A DNA stretch of 64,000 bases, from the NCBI GenBank assembly GCA_021801025.1, contig JAJYYK010000003.1:184684-248683 (forward strand), read 5' to 3'. The DNA is from Pseudomonadota bacterium. GTDB lineage: Bacteria > Pseudomonadota > Gammaproteobacteria > Burkholderiales > Sulfuriferulaceae. The position numbers and the translations under genes are program-made. Positions 18,265-24,135 of this stretch are shown in pieces (position 1 is the stretch's first letter; the number at the start of each line of letters is the position of its first letter). The notes beneath the pieces are model-generated. The model worked only from the letters and a program-made list of their open reading frames with translations, did no database searches and was not told the DNA's origin.

Positions 18265-18501
18265 ATGACGTCAACCAAGATTTTCAAAAACGGCAACTCG
18301 CAGGCGGTGCGAATCCCGGCCGAACTGGCCTACGAGCGCGCCGATCTCGAGCTGGAAATCGAGCGCATCGGCGATGAGATCCGCATTCGCCCAGCACGTC
18401 GGCGTTTGGACCATCTGCTGGAAAAATTTGGCCAGTTCTCGGCGGATTTCATGGCCGAGGGGCGAGGTGAGAACCAGGAAGGCGAGCGGGACGCGCTATG
18501 A
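18265..18501 (+). CDS. vapB: VapB-type antitoxin (AbrB/MazE-like swapped hairpin)
   Basis: A 78-aa protein. Residues 1-50 (STKIFKNGNSQAVRIPAEL) are the SpoVT/AbrB DNA-binding fold common to VapB/MazE antitoxins. The C-terminal tail (residues about 50-78, DHLLEKFGQFSADFMAEGRG) is the likely toxin-binding segment. An AAAGGA ribosome site precedes the ATG. It overlaps vapC by ATGA. It is on the plus strand, opposite to all flanking phage genes, so the pair is likely an inserted cassette that stabilises the prophage or blocks rival phages. Confidence 0.88.
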   Translation: MTSTKIFKNGNSQAVRIPAELAYERADLELEIERIGDEIRIRPARRRLDHLLEKFGQFSADFMAEGRGENQEGERDAL

Positions 18502-18908
18502 CGCCCAAGTTCATGCTCGACACGAATATGTGCATTTACTTGATGAAACACCACCCGCCGGAGGTCGCAACGCGCTTTGCGCAGTGCTATGCCGGGGAGG
18601 TGGTGATTTCGTCGATCACGCTTGCCGAACTTGAATACGGGGTTGTGTGTTCCGGTGAGCAACAGCCCCGCAATCGGACGGCCCTGTCCTCGTTGCTGGA
18701 AGACCTCGCAGTGGCGCCCTTCGATGGTGCCGCCGCACTTGCCTATGGTCCAGTGCGTCTGGCCACCCGTGAGCGCAAGCGGGATGCGCTCGACAAGTTG
18801 ATTGCCGCGCATGCCATCGCACTGGGAGTGACACTGGTCACCAATAATGTCACCGATTTCGCCTGGTATCCTGAACTGTGTCTGGAAAATTGGGTTGGCA
18901 ATCACTGA
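18498..18908 (+). CDS. vapC: VapC-type PIN-domain ribonuclease toxin
   Basis: A 136-aa PIN protein. Acidic residues sit at the expected places: Asp in FMLDTNMCIYLMK (residue 8), Glu in ITLAELEYGV, Asp in RDALDKLIAAHAIALG and Asp in NNVTDFAWYP. PIN toxins cut initiator tRNA or other RNAs when freed from VapB. Length is normal. It ends 34 nt before the convergent end of the terminase small subunit gene. Confidence 0.9.
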   Translation: MTPKFMLDTNMCIYLMKHHPPEVATRFAQCYAGEVVISSITLAELEYGVVCSGEQQPRNRTALSSLLEDLAVAPFDGAAALAYGPVRLATRERKRDALDKLIAAHAIALGVTLVTNNVTDFAWYPELCLENWVGNH

Positions 18909-18942
18909 GCCCATCGACTTGCCTCCAGCATTACGTAACTGA

Positions 18943-19446
18943 TCAGCCGGCGATGTCGGCCCAGGGGTCATCGGCATGCGCTACGGCGGTTTCGAACGCG
19001 CCCAGGCGGGCGCGGGCGCTCGGCGTGAAGCCGAGTTCTGCGGCAAGCATCGCCATGTCCTTGAGATAGGCCCGCGCCGCCGTGGAGAACGGATTGTGCA
19101 TCACTGGGCGGTCCTTGGGGTCGAGCCCCGAGAACTTGGTGCCGCGCACCGGGATCACGTCGGATTTGGCTGCCAGACGCATGTTGTGCTCATAGCGAGC
19201 CGCCGCGTTGCACCAGGCGGCCAGCAGATAGACATCGAGTTTGCGGAGCAGCCCGCGCGGGGTGTGCAAAATCGCGTGATCCCAGTACGGCCGGGCTTCC
19301 TCGAGTAGCATGGCGGGGACATCGATGGCAAGGACTGCTTCCTCCTGCTGCAACACCCGCGCGTTAGCCTTCAACGGACGTTTTCCGGGGTTGCCGCGCA
19401 ACAGTTTCAGTTCAATCGGTGTTGGTTTGCGGCCGCGAGTAGCCAT
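18943..19446 (-). CDS. Terminase small subunit, P27 family
   Basis: A 167-aa protein starting MATRGRKPTPIELKLLRGNP, the characteristic N-terminus of the P27 terminase small subunit family, followed by ARPYWDHAILHTPRGLLRKL and the C-terminal NPFSTAARAYLKDMAMLAAEL with GFTPSARARLG. It recognises the packaging site and loads the large subunit. Its first 35 nt overlap the end of the upstream repeat-containing gene. Confidence 0.9.
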   Translation of the reverse strand: MATRGRKPTPIELKLLRGNPGKRPLKANARVLQQEEAVLAIDVPAMLLEEARPYWDHAILHTPRGLLRKLDVYLLAAWCNAAARYEHNMRLAAKSDVIPVRGTKFSGLDPKDRPVMHNPFSTAARAYLKDMAMLAAELGFTPSARARLGAFETAVAHADDPWADIAG

Positions 19447-19735
19447 GGTCTCTTCTCTCTATTTCGCGGTTCAACCACGCCAGATCCTGCTCGCCCATGC
19501 ACAGCCGCCGCCTCAAGTCATCTCGCAGTCTGGCGAGGTCTTGCCGGGTAATCCGAATACGCTTCCAGTCATCTTCGGTCATGGTCCTCAGGTCGTCGAC
19601 GGTCGGTACCATTCGGGCCAAATCTTCTTCCGTCACTCGAAGGCATTCCCAATCCTCGTCGTTGATAGCCATTCTGGCGAGGTCTTCCTCTGTGACGCCA
19701 AGGCACTTCGAATTCTCGTCGCTCACGAGATCCAA
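19412..19735 (-). CDS. Small acidic protein with TEEDLAR-type internal repeats, function unknown
   Basis: About 107 aa. Two 20-residue units start at residues 11 and 31 and share the core VTEEDLARM followed by a DxDW element. Looser copies follow (VDDLRTM, RQDLARL, DDLRRR, EQDLAWL). The two best copies are written with different synonymous codons (GAAGAAGATTTG against GAGGAAGACCTC), which indicates selection on the protein. I do not recognise the family. The start is uncertain: the frame is open further upstream but offers only TTG (19735) or GTG, while a good ribosome site with ATG (19760) is in another frame and stops after 12 codons, so an N-terminal frameshift is possible. It lies between HNH and terminase small subunit, so it may act in packaging. 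Confidence 0.6.
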   Translation of the reverse strand: MDLVSDENSKCLGVTEEDLARMAINDEDWECLRVTEEDLARMVPTVDDLRTMTEDDWKRIRITRQDLARLRDDLRRRLCMGEQDLAWLNREIERRDHGYSRPQTNTD

Positions 19736-19797
19736 CGTGATTCGTCTGGCCTCGTTTTCATGAAAAATCCTTTCCGATCAGGGATGCCGATAGGGGG

Positions 19798-20256
19798 TCA
19801 TGAATTTCGCGGAAACAAAAATTTGGGCACGCCGACGGTGCTGCGCGGCGAGGCCGCAAGGATTTCACCCCCTACCGGTTGGCAAGGTTTGACTGCCCGC
19901 CCGAAGCCGCCGTCCTCGCGGGCGGTTTTGGCATCATGACAGGGTTTGCAGAGCGCCTGCCAGTTGTCCCTGTCCCAGAACAGATGCTTGTCGCCCCTGT
20001 GGGGAATGATGTGATCGACGACCTGTGCTGGGGTGGTTCGGCCTTTGCCTTCGCACGCAGCGCACAGCGGGTGCAGGCTGAGGAACAACGCCCGCGCCTT
20101 GCGCCAGCGCGAATCGTAGCCACGGCTCGCAGATGATCCACGACGCTCGTCCTGTTGCCTTCGGGTCACACGCAGATGCTTGTCGCAATACCCTGGCGTG
20201 GCAAGCAAGGCCGGGCATCTCGGGTACCGACACGGGGTCGGAGCGGCAACTGCCAT
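19798..20256 (-). CDS. HNH endonuclease of the packaging module
   Basis: A 152-aa protein. The N-terminus has a zinc-binding-like pattern (CRYPRCPALLATPGYCDKH). The HNH core is LCAACEGKGRTTPAQVVDHI, then DRDNWQALCKPCHDAKT with four Cys for the structural zinc. HNH proteins next to terminase genes are needed for specific cutting at cos in HK97-type phages. The ATG at 20256 follows AGGAG by 10 nt; an upstream TTG at 20265 is less likely. It heads the packaging block. Confidence 0.88.
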   Translation of the reverse strand: MAVAAPTPCRYPRCPALLATPGYCDKHLRVTRRQQDERRGSSASRGYDSRWRKARALFLSLHPLCAACEGKGRTTPAQVVDHIIPHRGDKHLFWDRDNWQALCKPCHDAKTAREDGGFGRAVKPCQPVGGEILAASPRSTVGVPKFLFPRNS

Positions 20257-20300
20257 GACGATCAAACTCCTGCAGAAACAACTTGATTGGTTCTGGAAAT

Positions 20301-20317
20301 GAAGCGTTCATAGGGTC
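20301..20317 (+). repeat. 17-nt repeat upstream of DUF3489 gene, copy 1
   Basis: GAAGCGTTCATAGGGTC here matches GAAGCGTTCATCGGGTC at 37203-37219 with one mismatch. Each copy lies shortly upstream of a gene of the DUF3489/DUF2924/recombinase group. It could be a relic of shared ancestry or part of a recombination site. Confidence 0.45.
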
Positions 20318-20342
20318 GTCATCCACCACCACACAGCAATTC

Positions 20343-20429
20343 ATGATCGACGAACTCGCCTCACGCGGCCTCAACGATAAAGGGGACTGGGTCGGATTCG
20401 AGCGCGCCAAACAAATCCACAACGTTTAA
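20343..20429 (+). CDS. Possible 28-codon ORF or gene remnant before DUF3489
   Basis: An ATG at 20343 opens 28 codons to TAA at 20427, ending DWVGFERAKQIHNV. The frame is also open upstream through the 17-nt repeat, reading NEAFIGSSSTTTQQ. The stretch LNDKGDWVGFERA has protein character, but there is no ribosome site and it is very short. It may be the tail of a truncated gene that once preceded the DUF3489 gene. Low confidence. Confidence 0.25.
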   Translation: MIDELASRGLNDKGDWVGFERAKQIHNV

Positions 20430-20445
20430 CCATCAGGAGATCATC

Positions 20446-20916
20446 ATGACCATGCAACTTACCCCAGCCCAACATGCCATCCTGGCCCATGCCCACCACC
20501 ACACCGACGGCAAGATCACCTGGTTCCCCGACAACATCAAGGGCGGCGCCCGCAAGAAAGTGCTGGACGGCATGTTCAACCGCGCCCTGATCACACCCAT
20601 GAATGACGACTGGTTCGTTACCGCCGAGGGTTGCGAAGCGCTGGGTGTGCCGCGCAAGGCGCCGATCAGCGCCAAGGCGATCGATACGGTCATCGAACAG
20701 GCCAAACTGCACACCCGCGACAACAGCAAACAGGCGCAGGTGATCACCATGCTCAAGCGACCGGAAGGCGCCACGATCGCGCAGATCATGGACGTCACCG
20801 GCTGGCAGCCGCACACGGTGCGCGGAACCTTTGCGGGCGCCTTCAAAAAGAAACTTGGGCTCGACATCACTTCCTGCAAAGATGCGGGCGGCAATCGGAT
20901 TTACAGAATCGCCTGA
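20446..20916 (+). CDS. DUF3489 domain protein
   Basis: A 156-aa basic protein. The C-terminal half carries the DUF3489 pattern: SKQAQVITMLKRPEGATIAQ, then TGWQPHTVRGTFAGAFKKKL and a final GNRIYRIA. This looks like a winged-helix DNA-binding domain. The N-terminal half (LTPAQHAILAHAHHHTDGKI) matches the usual extension. An AGGAGA site precedes the ATG. DUF3489 genes are commonly found with DUF2924 and a serine recombinase; here those partners are 17 kb away (37249-39101). It is on the plus strand, against the phage genes. The cellular role is not established. Confidence 0.82.
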   Translation: MTMQLTPAQHAILAHAHHHTDGKITWFPDNIKGGARKKVLDGMFNRALITPMNDDWFVTAEGCEALGVPRKAPISAKAIDTVIEQAKLHTRDNSKQAQVITMLKRPEGATIAQIMDVTGWQPHTVRGTFAGAFKKKLGLDITSCKDAGGNRIYRIA

Positions 20917-20949
20917 ACCAGCACGGCAAGAACTGCATTCCCGACAAGA

Positions 20950-20986
20950 GGTTCCTTTATGGAACGTTATGGATTAAACTGGAACC
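20950..20986 (+). promoter_or_regulatory. Inverted repeats upstream of RHH/RelE-type pair
   Basis: GGTTCC (20950-20955) and GGAACC (20981-20986) form an inverted repeat, with a third half-site GGAAC at 20961-20965. The cluster ends 17 nt before the antitoxin ATG. This is a plausible autoregulatory operator for a ribbon-helix-helix antitoxin; no strong promoter boxes stand out. Confidence 0.4.
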
Positions 20987-21003
20987 TCATTAAGGAGATT
21001 GCC

Positions 21004-21213
21004 ATGTCAGTCAACGTAAAACTTTCAGATAGCCTGGTCGATCAGGCAAAGCGCTACGCGATTATTCAACATCGTTCGCTACCCAAGCAGATCGAGTACT
21101 GGTCGCAAATCGGCAAGATCGCCGAGGAAAACCCCGATCTTCCCTATGCCATGATTCGCGATATCCTGATTGCCGATCAGGAAGAAGCTATTGGCGAGTA
21201 CGAGTTCAGTTGA
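21004..21213 (+). CDS. Antitoxin of a type II TA pair (ParD/RHH-like)
   Basis: A 69-aa protein. The start MSVNVKLSDSLVDQAKRYAI has the beta-strand/helix pattern of a ribbon-helix-helix domain, followed by HRSLPKQIEYWSQIGKIAEE, typical of ParD-like antitoxins. AAGGAG lies directly upstream of the ATG at 21004; a longer frame from 20959 lacks a ribosome site. The acidic C-terminus (QEEAIGEYEF) fits toxin binding. TGATG overlaps the toxin start. Confidence 0.8.
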   Translation: MSVNVKLSDSLVDQAKRYAIIQHRSLPKQIEYWSQIGKIAEENPDLPYAMIRDILIADQEEAIGEYEFS

Positions 21214-21491
21214 TGCGCATCCTTGTTACGCCTTCGTTTGTAAAGGCGACCAAGAAACTTCATCGCCCACAGAAAGCGGAACTCGACGATGCGGTACGTG
21301 CCGTTGGTGCCGACCCTGAAATTGGCGAAGCCAAGGTGGGTGACCTTGCTGGTGTTCGAGTTTACAAGTTTCGATTATCGAATCAGTTGTGCCTGCTGGC
21401 ATACCGTATTCTCGATACAGACAGCTTGAAGCTACTGATCTTCGGCCCGCATGAGAATTTCTACCGAGACCTCAAACGGCTGGATGACTGA
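21213..21491 (+). CDS. RelE/ParE superfamily toxin
   Basis: A 92-aa basic protein starting MRILVTPSFVKATKKLHRPQ, with the RelE-like continuation VGDLAGVRVYKFRLSNQLCL and FGPHENFYRDLKRL. The final FYRDLKR is typical of this toxin superfamily. RelE members cut ribosome-bound mRNA while ParE members poison gyrase; sequence by eye does not decide which. The ATG at 21213 overlaps the antitoxin stop. Its 3' end overlaps the convergent methyltransferase gene by 20 nt. Confidence 0.82.
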   Translation: MRILVTPSFVKATKKLHRPQKAELDDAVRAVGADPEIGEAKVGDLAGVRVYKFRLSNQLCLLAYRILDTDSLKLLIFGPHENFYRDLKRLDD

Positions 21492-22740
21492 TGGGGTTAC
21501 TGCGCGCTAACGCAATATCTGCAAATGAACTGCCGGTTCCAGACAAGAATGCTGTCTTACCAGTAAAAGATTCCCAGCGCCGCACTACGACGTCGCAATA
21601 TTTCGGATCGAGTTCAATCAGTCGCGCGCGCCGGCCGGATTTCTCGCAGGCAATCAGGGTGGAACCGGAACCACCGAAGGGATCCAGCACCAGATCGCGG
21701 GTCTTGCTGCTGTTCCTCACCGCGCGTTCCACCAGTTCGATAGGTTTCATGGTGGGATGTAGGTCGTTTTTCTGAGGCTTCTTGATCTGCCAGACATCGC
21801 CCTGATCGCGGGCGCCGCACCAGTAGTGGTCTGTACCATCGCGCCAACCGTAGAGGATCGGCTCATACTGGCGCTGGTAATCGGCACGACCCAGGGTAAA
21901 GGTGTTCTTGGCCCAGATGATGAAGGTCGACCACTTGCCGCCGGCAGACCGGAATGCCGACTGCAGGGTGTCAAGTTCCGAGGAACTCATGGCGATGTAC
22001 ACCGCGCCCTTGGTGACATTCAGGATATTCCGGCAGGCCGACTCAAGGAAGGCATGGAAATTCTCGCCCAGGTTGTCGTTCAGGATCGGGCGATGCTTGC
22101 CGCGCAGTTTGTCCTTCGCCGTATTGGCATAATTCACGTTGTAGGGCGGGTCGGTGAAACTCATGTCGACCAGGTCGTCGCCCAGCAGAGCCTTGTAGGC
22201 ATCATCTTTCGTGGCATCGCCGCACAGCAGTTTGTGCTCGCCCAGAATCCAGACATCGCCAGGTTGCGAGATGGGATTTTCCGGGACTTCCGGAATTTCG
22301 TTCTCATCGGTGAGTCCTTCCTTGCTGGTTTCTTCTCCGGCAATGAGCGCCGCCCATTCGTCTTCGGTAAAGCCGGTCAGTTCCAGATTGAAACCGGTGT
22401 CATGCAATTCGGATAATTCCAGACCCAGAAGTTCGTCGTCCCAGTTGGCATTCTCGCCGATCTTGTTGTCGGCAAGGATCAGCGCGCGGCGCTGGGTATC
22501 GGTGAGATGCGCCATAGGCACCACCGGCACTTCAGAAAGCCCGAGCTTGCGGGCTGCCAACAGACGGCCATGACCGGCAATCACGTTGTTCTGCCCGTCG
22601 ACCAGGATCGGCGCACCCCAACCGAATTCGCGAATGCTGGCCGCGATCTGCGCGACCTGGGCAGCCGAATGCTGCTTGGCATTTCGGGCATAGGGGATCA
22701 GAAGATCGACGGGGCGATACTCAATTTGCAGGGCAGTCAT
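21472..22740 (-). CDS. DNA methyltransferase with N-terminal ParB/Srx-like domain
   Basis: A 422-aa protein. Residues 1-100 form a ParB/sulfiredoxin-like nuclease-fold domain (GWGAPILVDGQNNVIAGHGR and LILADNKIGENANW). The methyltransferase has the catalytic DPPY at residues 197-200 and the AdoMet-binding DPFGGSGST near 355. This is the motif order of beta-class N6-adenine or N4-cytosine enzymes. No restriction partner is adjacent, so it is probably an orphan phage methylase protecting phage DNA or tuning expression. It is the first gene after the terminator at 22755-22785. Confidence 0.9.
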   Translation of the reverse strand: MTALQIEYRPVDLLIPYARNAKQHSAAQVAQIAASIREFGWGAPILVDGQNNVIAGHGRLLAARKLGLSEVPVVPMAHLTDTQRRALILADNKIGENANWDDELLGLELSELHDTGFNLELTGFTEDEWAALIAGEETSKEGLTDENEIPEVPENPISQPGDVWILGEHKLLCGDATKDDAYKALLGDDLVDMSFTDPPYNVNYANTAKDKLRGKHRPILNDNLGENFHAFLESACRNILNVTKGAVYIAMSSSELDTLQSAFRSAGGKWSTFIIWAKNTFTLGRADYQRQYEPILYGWRDGTDHYWCGARDQGDVWQIKKPQKNDLHPTMKPIELVERAVRNSSKTRDLVLDPFGGSGSTLIACEKSGRRARLIELDPKYCDVVVRRWESFTGKTAFLSGTGSSFADIALARSNPISHPAV

Positions 22741-22754
22741 GGCATCCAGGAAAT

Positions 22755-22785
22755 AAAAAACCCGCCGGGTGCTATCGGGCGGGTT
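22755..22785 (-). terminator. Rho-independent terminator downstream of the HTH gene
   Basis: On the minus strand AACCCGCC (22785-22778) pairs with GGCGGGTT (22766-22759) and runs into a T-rich tract (22760-22755). It would end transcripts coming from the early genes at 22906 and above. The methyltransferase ATG lies 15 nt beyond it, so that gene needs read-through or its own promoter. Confidence 0.7.
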
Positions 22786-22905
22786 CGGAATTCGGTCAAA
22801 TTGATGCGGCTTGTTCTGGTCGCTTTTCTGTCCAGATCATAGCCAGAATTCTACCGAAATTTCCCAAAAACGCGACACGCCCAAAATTCGCTTATTCCCG
22901 CATCA

Positions 22906-23328
22906 TCACGCAGGATGCCGCGCATTTATGCCAATACCCGCAATTTCCTCCTGCCGCACATTGAGGTGCACAGCCACCCGACCGACGGCATCGTTCCAGC
23001 GCCGCTGCGCGGTACGAGGCGAACAACCGAAACGACGGGCAATTTCCTCCCAACGGTAGCGCTCGGCTCGCATCCAGAGCAACTTGCGATCTTCGACTTC
23101 AAGCCACGCCATCCAATGCATCACTTCCATCATCCGTTCGATTTCCCGAGGTGTCGGCGGAAACCTCACAGGTGGCGGATCATCGGTGGCGAATCGATCG
23201 AATTCGCCACGAGCCATGACCGGCCAGAGATTGAAATACCCCTGCACTCGCACTGGCGGCAAGCGGTGCGCGGTTTGCGCTGCCTCATGGATGCGTTGCG
23301 CCACGTCATGGCTGTTCCATTCACTCAT
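22906..23328 (-). CDS. HTH protein, DUF6362-like
   Basis: A 140-aa protein starting MSEWNSHDVAQRIHEAAQTA. The middle has a sigma-70 region 4-like helix-turn-helix: KLLWMRAERYRWEEIARRFG followed by CSPRTAQRRWNDAVGRVAVH. Such proteins are frequent in phage regions between replication and packaging and may act as late regulators; I recall them as DUF6362. The frame reaches 23382 but that part overlaps the upstream gene more than needed, so the ATG at 23328 (8-nt overlap) is chosen. Confidence 0.72.
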   Translation of the reverse strand: MSEWNSHDVAQRIHEAAQTAHRLPPVRVQGYFNLWPVMARGEFDRFATDDPPPVRFPPTPREIERMMEVMHWMAWLEVEDRKLLWMRAERYRWEEIARRFGCSPRTAQRRWNDAVGRVAVHLNVRQEEIAGIGINARHPA

Positions 23329-23536
23329 GGGATTCGCTCCTGGGTACGGAACCATACAGCCGTTTGCCGATGCGGCGGACAATCTCGCGCTCCACGAAAT
23401 CTAGCCGTTCATCGTTTTCCGATACCACCAGGATGTGCTGGTCGCGCCAGCCGTTTTGCTTGATGGCCTCGAGATCGGTGGTGTTGGGCAGCAGTCGGCC
23501 AAGCGGCGAGTGATATCGCGGAATTGGGGTTTTCAT
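23321..23536 (-). CDS. Small phage protein, function unknown
   Basis: A 71-aa protein starting MKTPIPRYHSPLGRLLPNTT and ending FVEREIVRRIGKRLYGSVPR plus a short tail. AGGAGGTG lies 5 nt upstream of the ATG at 23536. It has a central hydrophobic strand (HILVVSEND) and a basic C-terminus. I recall similar small proteins in phage early regions but no function. It lies 1 nt after ruvC and overlaps the next gene. Confidence 0.68.
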   Translation of the reverse strand: MKTPIPRYHSPLGRLLPNTTDLEAIKQNGWRDQHILVVSENDERLDFVEREIVRRIGKRLYGSVPRSESHE

Positions 23537-23537
23537 G

Positions 23538-23999
23538 TCACACCTCCTGGGTTTCGATCGCCCAGTGCAGCAAGGCCAGGGCATCGGCTTCATTGTCATC
23601 TTCCGGGAAAAAACCGCGTGCGCGGGCTGCTGCCAGCGTCTCGTCTTTGCCGGCGTTGCCTTTGCCCGTGGCGTGTTTTTTGATGGTGCCGACCGGCACC
23701 CCCTGATACGGAATCTGGTGGTGCTCACACCAGGCAGTTAGCGTGGCGAGAAACCCGCCATAGGCGTGCGCAGCATCAACGCCTGCATGGCGCCGCACTT
23801 CCTCGAAGTACACGGCGGTGATGCCATCGGCGATCTGTTTGATCTCGGTCAGCCAGCGTCTGAAGCGCAGGTAGCGCATGCCGCCGCCTTCGAATCGTTG
23901 GGGTTTGAAATGCTCGGTGCCGCTGGTGATGCTGTCGTCAAGACTGCGCAGCGCCCATCCGGTATGGGTGCCCAGGTCGAGGGCGAGAATGTTGTTCAT
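23538..23999 (-). CDS. RuvC-like Holliday junction resolvase
   Basis: A 153-aa protein starting MNNILALDLGTHTGWALRSL. The first Asp (ALDLGTHTG), the Glu in VYFEEVRRHAGVDAAHAYGG and the C-terminal acidic DDNEADALALLHWA give the RNase-H-fold acidic set of RuvC-type resolvases. The Lys-rich VGTIKKHATGKGNAGKDE fits the junction-binding face. Phages use it to clear branched DNA before packaging. The frame is open to 24455, but only the ATG at 23999 matches the family N-terminus. Confidence 0.87.
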   Translation of the reverse strand: MNNILALDLGTHTGWALRSLDDSITSGTEHFKPQRFEGGGMRYLRFRRWLTEIKQIADGITAVYFEEVRRHAGVDAAHAYGGFLATLTAWCEHHQIPYQGVPVGTIKKHATGKGNAGKDETLAAARARGFFPEDDNEADALALLHWAIETQEV

Positions 24000-24135
24000 G
24001 TCGTCCGTCCTTGTGTCGGGGTCTGACGCAAGCGACAGAGCATGTCGAAACTTTCCATGAGGCGCGCGCGTACACGCGTATAGAGAGTTACGACAAACTG
24101 AGGCGACTGCGTCAGACCGATGGTTTTTCATGGAG

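Noticed and set aside
19310..19939. 209-aa plus-strand ORF
   Set aside because: Antisense to terminase small subunit, repeat protein and HNH gene; its apparent repeats mirror the TEEDLAR repeats on the other strand.
22906..23382. Long start for the HTH gene at 23382
   Set aside because: It would overlap the upstream gene by over 60 nt; the ATG at 23328 matches the protein's natural start.
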